A stretch of DNA of 64,000 nucleotides from Flavobacteriales bacterium (GTDB lineage Bacteria; Bacteroidota; Bacteroidia; Flavobacteriales_F; PHOS-HE28), in contig JADKJM010000013.1 of NCBI GenBank assembly GCA_016721005.1, positions 62,001 to 126,000 on the forward strand, given 5' to 3'. A program made the translations under genes and the position numbers. Under the pieces are notes generated by a model. The model did not search any database, was not told where the DNA came from, and was given only the letters and a program-made list of their open reading frames with translations. Below are positions 48,406-57,418 of this stretch, in pieces; positions within the stretch are counted from its first letter, which is position 1, and each line of letters opens with the position of its first letter.

Positions 48406-49518
48406 GTGTCATAACCCATTAGTTCATTAACTAAACGACGCGGATTTTTCCAGCATAGGTCCATTTGAAGGGTGCCGCCCGTTGCTCGTTGTAGGTTCTG
48501 ATGTACTCCATGATCTGGTCGACGAGTTGTTTGGTGGACTTCCAGACGCCGTTCTTCAAGACGTCCTTGGTCAGCATGTTGAACCAGATCTCGATCTGAT
48601 TGAGCCAAGATGAGTAGGTGGGCGTGAAGTGCATGGTGATCTTCCGTTTGGGTTTCAACCAGGCCTTCACCTCCTTGATTTATGCACGGCCAGATTGTCC
48701 GTGATGATGTGCAGATGGTTGTTGCGGAAGGTGCGGTCGAGCTTCTTGAGGAAGGTCAGGAAGGTGGTTGCGTTGTTGGCTTTGACCGGTGTTGCGGTTA
48801 TCATTCCGGTATGCACGGCAAGGGCGGCCATGAGGGCCACGGTACCATTGCGCTTGTAGGTTGCCGTCATGCGCTTGGGCGTGCCCGCCCGAAGTGGGAG
48901 TATCGGCTGTGTGCGGTCCAGTGCCTGTATCTGGGTTTTCTCGTCCACGCTCAACACGATGGCGTTCGCTGGCGGGTCCATATACAGACCGATGATGGTG
49001 AGCATCTTGGACTCGAATTCAGGGTCAGGACTTTTCCCGCACCAGTACTCGGTCTTGTGCGGTTTCAGATCAGCGTGCTTGAGGATCAGATGAACGGCGC
49101 TCTGACTGATGCCCACTTCTGATGCGATGCGCTCCTGAGACCAATTGGTATAGCCGCCCGTAGGCTTCTCGCACGCTTTCTGGACCACGCGTGCCTTCTG
49201 CTGAGCAGTGATCGTTCCTACTTGCCCGGACGAGGGGCGTCCTTCAACCCGGCTACGCCCAGTTTTCTGAACCGGTTGCGCCACTTGTTCACCGTAGGGC
49301 GGGTCATCCCGGTGCGCTTGATGATCCCATCCAGACTGTGACCATCATGGCTCAACACGATCACCTGCGCACGCAGACCGTATCGACGCTCCAACTTGTG
49401 GGAGCGGACCATCGCCTCAAGTTCCATGCGTTGCTCTTCGCTTACAGGGATCGGTTTTGCAGTTCGTGCCATGCCGCGAATATAGCACTATTAGTTTATC
49501 TATTACATGGTTATAACA
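48406..49518 (-). mobile_element. IS630-family insertion sequence
   Basis: A 1,113-bp element with ends GTGTCATAACC (48406) and, inverted, GTGTTATAACC (49518), flanked by a TA duplication (48404-48405 and 49519-49520) as expected for the IS630/Tc1-mariner group. The intact paralogue at 61 kb confirms the empty-site sequence around the insertion. Confidence 0.92.
48431..49472 (-). pseudogene. IS630 transposase, split into three frames
   Basis: Frame 1 (49472-49218) holds the paired HTH region (MARTAKPIPVSEEQRMELEA, TRPTVNKWRNRFRKLG). Frame 2 (to 48667) has the second HTH (ERIASEVGISQSAVHLIL) and the first two catalytic Asp (LSVDEKTQIQ, ITDNLAVHKS). Frame 3 (48670-48431) carries the SSWLNQIEIWFNML Glu. 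The second break looks like one base missing in an AAGGGAG run near 48672. The first, near 49230, might be a natural frameshift site but shows no slippery run. Probably inactive. Confidence 0.85.
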
Positions 49519-49793
49519 CTAGGGCACGTTTCACCAGTTCGTGATCGTTGCCCAGGATCGGGAAGATCGCTTCCTCCTCCAATCCGAAGTGCGGCACGAG
49601 GTGTTCCGCATGGAAACGTTGGCAGTACGCCATCATGCGCGCAGGGTCCACGTTCTTCTGTAGTCCCGTGCGCAGTTTCCAGCAAAGCAGCAAGCCGTGG
49701 TGGTGATCGCCTAAGGATAAAGCGGGAGCGTTGAAGCGCGTAAGGATCACAACAATTGGCATGAAGTGCTGATGCACCATGAACCACCCGAAC

Positions 49794-49801
49794 TACTTTT
49801 G
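49794..49801 (+). promoter_or_regulatory. -7 box TACTTTTG of the copper island
   Basis: Perfect TAnnTTTG, 10 nt upstream of ATG 49812; it argues against the in-frame ATG at 49779. Confidence 0.5.
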
Positions 49802-49811
49802 GAAGGAACGC

Positions 49812-50231
49812 ATGAAGATATTCACGACCATCGGACTGGTCCTGTTGTTCATCCTGAGCACGACAAGCTTCCGGTTGAGCACGCATCGTTGCGGCGGTCA
49901 TTTGATCAGTTGGGCTGTGTGGGGTGATGCAGAGCCGTGCATGCACAGCAAAGCGGATGCGCCTGCCTGTCCCATGCATCCCAAGCCTGCCAAGAGTTCG
50001 AAAGGATGTTGCGATGACCATGCGGAGACCGTGACCGGACTGGTGCCGAACACGGTGGTAAGCACCGCACTGGAAGCACCGCTTGCGATCGCAAGCGTGA
50101 TCGCCATATTGGTAGATCACTTCGCTACCACAACGAATGCTGGCCATGGCTGGTCGCTTGTGGCACACTTCCGACCGCCGCCGCTGAGCGGTTGGGCGAT
50201 CCATATCCTGGAGCGCTCCATCCTTCTCTAG
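49812..50231 (+). CDS. HYC_CC_PP-family protein
   Basis: The 139-residue product has a signal peptide or TM (TTIGLVLLFILSTTSF), then THRCGGHLIS, KGCCDDHAE and FRPPPLS. These are the H-x-C, CC and PP landmarks after which this Bacteroidota family is named. CMHSKADAPACPMHP adds further metal-ligand residues. Such genes commonly precede heavy-metal RND efflux genes, as here. A periplasmic metal-related role is inferred. The promoter box fixes the start. Confidence 0.75.
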   Translation: MKIFTTIGLVLLFILSTTSFRLSTHRCGGHLISWAVWGDAEPCMHSKADAPACPMHPKPAKSSKGCCDDHAETVTGLVPNTVVSTALEAPLAIASVIAILVDHFATTTNAGHGWSLVAHFRPPPLSGWAIHILERSILL

Positions 50232-50309
50232 ACCGTTGTTGCCTTCCGGTCCGTCCTGCAGGGATGCGATCGCTGCTGTCCATTTCCCTGGACCCTGGTA
50301 ACAACGAAC

Positions 50310-53300
50310 ATGCTCAACGCACTCATCAAATACTTCCTGGCCAACAAGTTGGTCACCATGCTGCTCCTCGTGGTGCTGGTGGGCTGGGGCATCGTTACTG
50401 CGCCGTTCGGTTGGCAGGTGGGCGTGCTCCCCTCCGACCCCGTAGCGGTGGACGCGATCCCCGACATCGGCGAGAACCAACAGATCGTCTTCACCAACTG
50501 GCCGGGGCGCTCGCCGCAGGACATCGAGGACCAGATCACCTACCCGCTCACCACGAGCCTGTTGGGGATCCCCGGCGTGAAGTCGATCCGCAGTTCGTCG
50601 GTCTTCGGCTTCAGCAGCATCTATGTGCTCTTCAACGAGGACATCGAGTTCTACTGGTCACGTTCGCGGATCCTGGAAAAGTTGAACGCATTGCCGTCTG
50701 GTGTACTGCCGGAAGGCGTGCAACCCGCCTTGGGTTCCGATGCTACGGCTCTGGGCCAAGTGTTCTGGTACACCTTGGAAGGGCGTGATCCGGAGGGCAA
50801 TGTCACCGGCGGCTGGGACTTGCACGAAACACGCAGCGCACAGGATTTTCTTGTGAAGTACGCATTGAACGGTGTTGAAGGGGTGAGCGAAGTGGCCTCC
50901 ATCGGCGGCATGGTGCAGGAGTACCAAGTGGATGTGGACCCCGAAGCACTGAAAGCATTCGGCATTCCGATCCATCAGGTGATGCAGGCGGTGAAGAACA
51001 GCAACCGCGATGCCGGTGCCAAGACGATCGAGGTGAACCAAGTGGAATACCTGATCCGTGGATTGGGCTACATCCGTTCCATCAGCGATCTGGAATTGGC
51101 GGTGGTGTCCGTGAATGATAATGTGCCGATCCGCGTGAAGGACATCGCGCGCGTCTCGCTCGGTCCCGCCACACGGCGCGGGCTGTTGGACAAAGGCGGT
51201 GCGGAAGTGGCGGGTGGTGTGGTGATCGCGCGTTACGGCGCCAACCCCATGGCCACCATCCATGCGGTGAAGGCGAAGATCGCGCAGATCGCACCCGGCT
51301 TGCCTTCCAAGGTGCTGACCGATGGTACCAAGAGCCAACTCACCATCGTGCCGTTCTACGATCGGACGCAACTGATCCACGAGACACTTGGTACACTGGA
51401 GGAAGCGCTCTCACTGGAGATCCTCATCACCATCATCGTGATCCTCATCATGGTGATGGAGTTGCGCAGTTCGTTGATCATCGCATCGCTGTTGCCGATC
51501 GCTGTGCTGATGGTCTTCATCGCCATGCGCTACTTCCATGTGGACGCCAACATCGTGGCGCTCTCGGGGATCGCGATCGCGATCGGTACCATGGTCGATC
51601 TCGGGATCATCCTTTCAGAGAACGTGATCCGGCACATGGACGAGGACAAGGGTCGCAGCCCATTGTTCGATACCGTGCAGAACGCCTGTCTTGAAGTAGG
51701 CCCTGCTATCCTCACCGCCGTTTCAACAACCATCGTCAGCTTCATTCCAGTGTTCACCATGGAGGCTGCGGAAGGCAAATTGTTCCGACCACTCGCCTTC
51801 ACGAAATCCTTCGCCCTGCTCGCTGCGGTGATCGTGGCGCTCTTCATCCTGCCCACCTTCATCCACCTGATCTTCGGGATCAACGCACGCAAGCGCTGGA
51901 CGCGCATCGCGCTGTACGCGGTGATGGGCATCGGTGGTGTGACGGCATTGCTGTTCGGACATGGTTGGGCGGGCATCACCCTGCTGGCGCTATTCGTCGC
52001 GCACGGCGTGCAGGAGCGCGTGAAGTCCGATCATTTCCTTATCCGCAACCTGGTCTTGGGCGTGGTGTTGGTCATGGCCGGTTGGCTGCTCAGCGAGCTC
52101 TGGCGGCCCTTGGGTGTGGAGCGATCATTGACCCTCAACTTCCTCTTCGTTGGGTCGTGGATCGCGCTGATCCTTTCCGTGTTCTGGCTGATCCAGCACT
52201 TCTACGAGCGCATCCTGCACTGGTGCCTGCGGAACAAGCGCGCCTTCCTTTCCATCCCGCTCCTCATCGTGCTCTTCGGGGCCATGATCTGGCTGGGAAC
52301 AGCGAAGGTCTTCTCGCCATTGGCAAGCGCCACGCGCATCGTTGGTTGGGACATCACTCGGACCGCACCATGGCAGGGCATGGCGTCCGTGTTCCCCGGT
52401 GTAGGTCGTGAGTTCATGCCCTCCTTGGATGAAGGCAGCTTCCTGCTGATGCCCACGTCGATGCCGCATGCAGGCGTGGACCAGAACCACCGCGTGGTGC
52501 AACAACTGGACATGCGCGTATCGGCGATACCGGAAGTGGAAATGGTAGTTGGCAAGATGGGACGTGCAGAGACCGCGTTGGATCCCGCACCGATCAGCAT
52601 GTACGAGAACATCATCAACTATCGGCCGGAATACGAGGTGGATGAAAAGGGCCATCGCCGCACCTACAAAGTGGACGCAAAGGAGCGGTTCATCCTCACC
52701 ACAGGCGATACGCTTTCACAGGCAGAAGCGCTGACGCCGGGCTTCGATCGCAGCGCATTGATCCCGACGGAACGGGGTCGCTACTTCCGCAACTGGCGGC
52801 CGCACATCCAACGTACGGACGACATCTGGGAAGAGATCGTACAGGCCACGGAACTTCCCGGTGTCACTTCCGCGCCCAAGTTGCAACCGATCGAAACGCG
52901 GCTGGTGATGTTGCAGACCGGCATGCGCGCTCCCATGGGCATCAAGGTCTTCGGGCCGGACCTGTCCACCATCGAAGCCTTCGGTCGTGAGTTGGAGAGC
53001 ATCCTCAAGCAGGTTCCCACGGTGAAGGCCGAGGCCGTCTTTGCCGATCGCATCGTGGGCAAACCCTACTTGCAATTGCGCATCGACCGCGAAGCGATCG
53101 CGCGTTACGGGCTCACGGTCGAGGATATGCAGCGCACCATCGAGACCGCGATCGGCGGTATGGTGAACACCACCACCGTGGAAGGACGCGAGCGCTACCC
53201 GGTGCGCGTCCGCTATCCGCGCGAACTGCGTGATGACCCGGAGAAGCTCGCCCGCGTCCTGATCCCTACGCCCACCGGTGTGCAAGTGCCGCTCGGTGAA

Positions 53301-54110
53301 CTCGTGTCGATCGAATACGAGCGCGGCCCGCAGATGATCAAAAGCGAAGACACCTTCCTCGTGGGCTATGTGCTCTTCGACAAGGTGGCAGATGCGGCGG
53401 AAGTGGACGTGGTGAACGCCGCGCAGCTCGCGATCCAGGAGCATATCGATCAGGGCCACTTGACCCTGCCCGCCGGTGTCAGCTATCACTTCTCGGGCAG
53501 TTATGAGAACTCCGTCCGGGCGGAGAAGCGCTTATCGCTCGTAGTTCCCTTGGTGATGATGATCATCTTCCTCATCCTCTATTTCCAGTTCCGCAACGTG
53601 CTCACATCGCTGATGGTGTTCTCGGGGATCGCGGTCGCTTTCGCAGGTGGCTTCATGATGATCTGGCTCTATGGCCAAGGATGGTTCATGAACATGGAAC
53701 TGTTCGGCACCAACATGCGCGACCTGTTCCAGATGCACACGGTGAACCTGAGCGTAGCAGTGTGGGTGGGCTTCATCGCCCTCTTCGGCATCGCAACGGA
53801 CGATGGTGTGCTCATGGCCACCTACCTCGATCAGCAATTCACGACCACCGCTCCAAAGGACCGTGACGATATCCGGAAGGCCGTGGTGGCAGCAGGCAAG
53901 AAGCGTGTTCGACCTGCATTGATGACCAATGCGACCACGCTGATCGCGTTGCTTCCGGTGCTCACTTCGACGGGGCGCGGAGCGGATATCCTGGTGCCCA
54001 TGGCCATCCCTTCGTTCGGCGGTATGTCGGTCGCGATCATCACCATTTTCGTTGTTCCCGTGCTCTACAGCGCACGGATGGAATGGCGGCTCAAAAAGAC
54101 CAAGCCATGA
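50310..54110 (+). CDS. cusA: CusA/CzcA-family heavy-metal RND efflux pump
   Basis: The 1266-residue inner-membrane RND protein has the N-terminal helix, the porter domains (PGRSPQDIEDQITYPLTTSLLGIPGVKSIRSSSVFG), the TM4 region GIAIAIGTMVDLGIILSEN with the proton-relay Asp, and the C-terminal FIALFGIATDDGVLMATYL. It is about 200 residues longer than CusA. The extra sequence lies around residues 530-700 between helices 6 and 7 and contains several additional hydrophobic segments (ALYAVMGIGGVTALLFG, LVLGVVLVMAGWLLSEL, WIALILSVFWLI). It probably exports Cu(I)/Ag(I). Its stop overlaps the TolC-like gene. Confidence 0.92.
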   Translation: MLNALIKYFLANKLVTMLLLVVLVGWGIVTAPFGWQVGVLPSDPVAVDAIPDIGENQQIVFTNWPGRSPQDIEDQITYPLTTSLLGIPGVKSIRSSSVFGFSSIYVLFNEDIEFYWSRSRILEKLNALPSGVLPEGVQPALGSDATALGQVFWYTLEGRDPEGNVTGGWDLHETRSAQDFLVKYALNGVEGVSEVASIGGMVQEYQVDVDPEALKAFGIPIHQVMQAVKNSNRDAGAKTIEVNQVEYLIRGLGYIRSISDLELAVVSVNDNVPIRVKDIARVSLGPATRRGLLDKGGAEVAGGVVIARYGANPMATIHAVKAKIAQIAPGLPSKVLTDGTKSQLTIVPFYDRTQLIHETLGTLEEALSLEILITIIVILIMVMELRSSLIIASLLPIAVLMVFIAMRYFHVDANIVALSGIAIAIGTMVDLGIILSENVIRHMDEDKGRSPLFDTVQNACLEVGPAILTAVSTTIVSFIPVFTMEAAEGKLFRPLAFTKSFALLAAVIVALFILPTFIHLIFGINARKRWTRIALYAVMGIGGVTALLFGHGWAGITLLALFVAHGVQERVKSDHFLIRNLVLGVVLVMAGWLLSELWRPLGVERSLTLNFLFVGSWIALILSVFWLIQHFYERILHWCLRNKRAFLSIPLLIVLFGAMIWLGTAKVFSPLASATRIVGWDITRTAPWQGMASVFPGVGREFMPSLDEGSFLLMPTSMPHAGVDQNHRVVQQLDMRVSAIPEVEMVVGKMGRAETALDPAPISMYENIINYRPEYEVDEKGHRRTYKVDAKERFILTTGDTLSQAEALTPGFDRSALIPTERGRYFRNWRPHIQRTDDIWEEIVQATELPGVTSAPKLQPIETRLVMLQTGMRAPMGIKVFGPDLSTIEAFGRELESILKQVPTVKAEAVFADRIVGKPYLQLRIDREAIARYGLTVEDMQRTIETAIGGMVNTTTVEGRERYPVRVRYPRELRDDPEKLARVLIPTPTGVQVPLGELVSIEYERGPQMIKSEDTFLVGYVLFDKVADAAEVDVVNAAQLAIQEHIDQGHLTLPAGVSYHFSGSYENSVRAEKRLSLVVPLVMMIIFLILYFQFRNVLTSLMVFSGIAVAFAGGFMMIWLYGQGWFMNMELFGTNMRDLFQMHTVNLSVAVWVGFIALFGIATDDGVLMATYLDQQFTTTAPKDRDDIRKAVVAAGKKRVRPALMTNATTLIALLPVLTSTGRGADILVPMAIPSFGGMSVAIITIFVVPVLYSARMEWRLKKTKP

Positions 54111-55339
54111 GGAACGCACTTCTTCTCATAGCTGTCCTCGGGGTGGCGACCGTGACCTGTGGACAATCGCTCGATGCGCATTTGCACCAAGCCGTTGCAT
54201 TGAACCCGGGCCTGCATGCGCGCTACGCGGAGTTCGAAGCGGCCCTGACGCGATCCGCGCAAATGCGCGGCTTGCCCGATCCATCGCTCAGCATCGGCTA
54301 TTTCATCAGTCCGGTGGAAACGCGGATCGGACCACAACGCGTGCGCTTCTCCCTGACGCAGATGTTCCCGTGGTTCGGTACGCTGGGTGCGCAGGCGCGT
54401 GCTGCCGACCTACAGGCCGAGGCACGGTATGAAGCTTTCCTCGAAGCGCGGAACGAAGTCTTCTTCAAGGTGCGTGCGGCCTACTATCCCTTGCACGAAT
54501 TGGAACGCACGATCGTATTGGAGCAGGCCGATCTGGCGATCCTGCAAAGCCATCGCGAGTTGGCGCTCGCGCGTTTCGAAGGCGGCAAGGGGCGCATGGT
54601 GGATGTGCTGCGCACGGATCTCATGATCAACGAGGAACGCACCGATATCGAAGTGCTGGAAGAGCGACGCAAACCTTTGCAGGTGGCTTTCTCCAATGCC
54701 GTTGGATATGCAGACGTGGTGCAAGTGGACATCAGCGACAGCTTGACGCTCGTTGATCTGGCCGCGAACTATTCCACCGATAGTCTGCTTCGTAGTCCGC
54801 GACTATCAGAGTTGGAGCGACGTGCGGATGCGGCCATGGCACAGGCGGAGGCTGCCCGCAAACAAGGTCTGCCGCGCTTCGGGCTCGGCTTGGACTACGT
54901 GGTGGTGGATCCGCGCACGGACATGGAGCTTCCGGACAACGGACGCGATGCGATCATGCCGATGCTCAGTGTGAGCCTACCCATCTATCGCAGTAAGTAC
55001 CACGGGGCGGTGGAAGAGGCGCAGGCCATGGAACGCATGTTCCAGGACATGCGCGCGCAAGTGGAGAACGACCTGAACAGCGCGTATGAAAGCGCCTGGT
55101 TCGATGCCTACAAAGCCGCGCGCACCGTTCAATTGCTCGACACGCAGATCGCGGTCGCCCAACAGATCCTGGATCTGTTGCTCGCCGCGTATGCGAACAG
55201 TGGATCCGAATTCGAGGAAGTCTTGCGCATGCAACAACAAGTGCTGCGCTACCGACTGATGCGCCTCGCGGCCATGCGCGAACACCACACAGCCGTCGCG
55301 AAGCTCGATCACATCACTGCCAAACAACTCAACAACTGA
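54107..55339 (+). CDS. TolC/CusC-family outer-membrane efflux protein
   Basis: The 410-residue product has a signal peptide (LLLIAVLGVATVTCGQ) and the duplicated long-helix organisation of outer-membrane efflux proteins: ARYAEFEAALTRSAQMRGLPDPSLSIGYF, then RFSLTQMFPWFGTLGAQARAA, and LPIYRSKYHGAVEEAQAM in the second half. It would form the exit duct for the CusA pump. Coupled to cusA by ATGA. Confidence 0.92.
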   Translation: MRNALLLIAVLGVATVTCGQSLDAHLHQAVALNPGLHARYAEFEAALTRSAQMRGLPDPSLSIGYFISPVETRIGPQRVRFSLTQMFPWFGTLGAQARAADLQAEARYEAFLEARNEVFFKVRAAYYPLHELERTIVLEQADLAILQSHRELALARFEGGKGRMVDVLRTDLMINEERTDIEVLEERRKPLQVAFSNAVGYADVVQVDISDSLTLVDLAANYSTDSLLRSPRLSELERRADAAMAQAEAARKQGLPRFGLGLDYVVVDPRTDMELPDNGRDAIMPMLSVSLPIYRSKYHGAVEEAQAMERMFQDMRAQVENDLNSAYESAWFDAYKAARTVQLLDTQIAVAQQILDLLLAAYANSGSEFEEVLRMQQQVLRYRLMRLAAMREHHTAVAKLDHITAKQLNN

Positions 55340-55353
55340 ACAACCAAAAACCA

Positions 55354-55611
55354 ATGAACATGAAGACCAACATCCTCTCTACCGGCTTGATGGCCGTTGC
55401 GCTTCTCGCGTTCACCGCATGTGGTTCGAACGACCAACATGACCACAACGATGGGGAGCAACATGAGCACATGCAGGGCGATTCCGCAAGCACGATGCAC
55501 AAGGAACATGCGGCCGCCTACCACTGCGCGATGAACTGTGAAGGCGACAAGACCTATGCGGAGCCCGGGAAGTGCCCGGTTTGCAACATGGACCTCGTGG
55601 TGGTGGAATGA
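55354..55611 (+). CDS. Small heavy-metal-binding-domain lipoprotein
   Basis: The 85-residue product has a lipobox LLAFTAC at ~17-23, a His/Asp-rich linker (DQHDHNDGEQHEHMQGD), then the heavy-metal-binding domain YHCAMNCEGDKTYAEPGKCPVCNMDLV. The same domain occurs at the N-terminus of the CusB-like adaptor downstream. It may act as a periplasmic copper chaperone or sink. Confidence 0.85.
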   Translation: MNMKTNILSTGLMAVALLAFTACGSNDQHDHNDGEQHEHMQGDSASTMHKEHAAAYHCAMNCEGDKTYAEPGKCPVCNMDLVVVE

Positions 55612-55668
55612 ACCCATTGCTGCGCGGTTCGGGTGACTTGAGCCAATGAAGTCCAAACACGAACGATC

Positions 55669-55959
55669 ATGAAAACGCTTGATGTTAACCGCTTTGGAAT
55701 GGCGGCCGGTGTAACCGCCGGTCTGCTCTATCTGGGCTGCACCCTGGTCATGCTCATCGCTGGCCATGCAGGTACTACTTACCTTTTTAACAGCCTGTTG
55801 CATGGCTTGGATGTGAGCGGCATCGTCCGGATGGAGATGTCCATGTGGCAGACCTGCACCGGTTTCCTGGCCACGCTGGTCCTCGGCTGGCTAACGGGAG
55901 CCTGCGTTGCGTGGATCTACAATATGGGCCAGCGGCGCGGATCGGCGAAAGCGAATTGA
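55669..55959 (+). CDS. DUF5676-family membrane protein
   Basis: The 96-residue product has two or three TM helices and the family core YLFNSLLHGLDVSGIVRMEM followed by LVLGWLTGACVAWIYN. Members are usually found with copper-handling genes; function unknown. Confidence 0.8.
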   Translation: MKTLDVNRFGMAAGVTAGLLYLGCTLVMLIAGHAGTTYLFNSLLHGLDVSGIVRMEMSMWQTCTGFLATLVLGWLTGACVAWIYNMGQRRGSAKAN

Positions 55960-55964
55960 ACACG

Positions 55965-56823
55965 ATGACGACAGGCAATACATCCATCACGCGCCGCAAC
56001 GGGGAGGTCGTACCCTTCGATCCGGAGCGGTTGCGCCGATCGCTCGTGCGCAGCGGTGCTGCCACGGACGAAGTGGAAGGCGTAGTGGAGGAAGTGACGG
56101 CACAGCTTCACGAAGGCATGAGCACCCAAGCGATCTACAAGACCGCCTTCCGCATCCTGCGCAAGCGATCGCGTGGGGTGGCTGCTCGTTACTCCCTGAA
56201 GCAAGCCATCCTTCAACTGGGGCCTTCAGGCTTCCCATTCGAGAAGTACGTCGCCGCATTGCTGGATCACCAAGGGTTCAGAACACAGGTCGGTGTCATC
56301 GTCCAAGGTGCTTGTGTGGATCATGAGGTGGATGTGATCGCGGAGCAGGGAGAGAAGCACTTCATGATCGAGTGCAAATTCCACAGCGATCCCAAGCGCA
56401 AGTGCGATGTGAAGATCCCGCTGTACATCCAAGCGCGCTTCAAGGATGTCGAGGCGAGCTGGGTGCAACGGCCGGGTCATCAGCACAAGTTCCACCAGGG
56501 CTGGTTGGTCACCAACACGCGCTTCACGAGCGACGCGATCGCGTTCGGCGAATGCGCCGGCTGCACCGATCAGCTGGGACCATCCGCACAAAGGATCCTT
56601 GCGTGAGTTGATCGATCGAAGTGCCTTGCACCCGATCACCTGTCTTACCTCACTGTCACGTGCTGATAAGCAACGCATCCTTGACGATGGGACGGTCCTG
56701 TGCGCCGATGTGCTCCGCGACCCTACCATCCTGTCCCGTTCCTCCGTCGATCCGCGCAAGACCGATAAAGTGTTGAAGGAGATCGATGAGTTGTGTAGCA
56801 TCGGGCATTCCGGTACATCATGA
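55965..56823 (+). pseudogene. ATP-cone plus Mrr-like endonuclease domain gene, frameshifted
   Basis: The N-terminal ATP-cone (ITRRNGEVVPFDPERLRRSL, GMSTQAIYKTAFRILRKRS) is followed by a restriction-endonuclease-like core (GACVDHEVDVIAEQGEKHFMIECKFH, giving D...E-x-K). The reading then leaves frame near 56565-56568: removing one C in GCACCGATC continues it as ISWDHPHKGSLRELIDRS...LTSLSRADKQRIL to the stop at 56821-56823. Such genes are often seen in Bacteroidota copper islands. It is either a true pseudogene or an assembly error; the downstream sequence is still well conserved in type. Confidence 0.75.
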
Positions 56824-56838
56824 AACCACGATCCCGAA

Positions 56839-57399
56839 ATGAGCTCCCGAATGAAGCAGAAAGAGATCATCACGAATTGGAATGTGATCACCGGTGGGCC
56901 TTGCACCGGCAAGACCACCGTCGTCGAGATGTTGAGTGGGATGGGTTATGCCACGACCATCGAACATGCGCGCCACTACATCGATTCACGCAAGGAACAA
57001 GGAAGGACCGTTGACGAGATCCGCGCGAACAAGCGGAAGTTCCAACGCGGCATCCTGGAGATGCAGATCGAGGAGGAGACGAAACTGGATCCGAACGAGA
57101 TGGTCTTCCTTGACAGGGCACTTCCGGATGCCTTGGCCTACTACCAATTCCTGGGACTGGACTACGACGAGGACGTTGTGGAGATGAGCGCTCGGTATTG
57201 CTATCGGACGGCATTCATCCTTGCGCGCTTGCCGCTGATCAATGACTATGCACGACTCGAGGACCTGGAAAGCCAGATCCGGATCCACAACCTGATCATC
57301 GAGGTGTATAACTCATTCCCGTGCCCTGTTGTGCATGTTCCTGTGCTCCCTCCTCAAGAGCGCGTGGAGTTCATCCTGAACAATATCGCCCCCGCATAG
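56839..57399 (+). CDS. NadR/Ttd14-like AAA P-loop ATPase
   Basis: The 186-residue product has Walker A VITGGPCTGKTTVVEML near the start and EMVFLDRALPDALAYYQFLG as the Walker B/lid region, matching AAA_28-type nucleotide kinases. The substrate is unknown. It starts 15 bp after the frameshifted endonuclease gene. ATG 56851 is an alternative start. Confidence 0.8.
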   Translation: MSSRMKQKEIITNWNVITGGPCTGKTTVVEMLSGMGYATTIEHARHYIDSRKEQGRTVDEIRANKRKFQRGILEMQIEEETKLDPNEMVFLDRALPDALAYYQFLGLDYDEDVVEMSARYCYRTAFILARLPLINDYARLEDLESQIRIHNLIIEVYNSFPCPVVHVPVLPPQERVEFILNNIAPA

Positions 57400-57418
57400 C
57401 GCGCCAAAAATTCCAACC

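Larger units (their letters stand above)
48173..49762 (-). pseudogene. Hemerythrin-domain protein gene interrupted by IS630
   Basis: The N-terminal part (49519-49762: DHHHGLLLCWKLRTGLQKNV, EHLVPHFGLEEEAIFP, ...ELVKRAL) and C-terminal part (48173-48405: ADHRRLTRLFTGTDDP, AHIRFEERVLFTAIEEVA) rejoin in frame once the 1,113-bp element and one TA copy are removed. The joined gene parallels the intact copy at 60960-61433, nearly base for base over most of its length. The first ~18 residues differ from that copy. It would encode a di-iron, probably NO- or O2-linked protein, but is inactive here. Confidence 0.9.
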
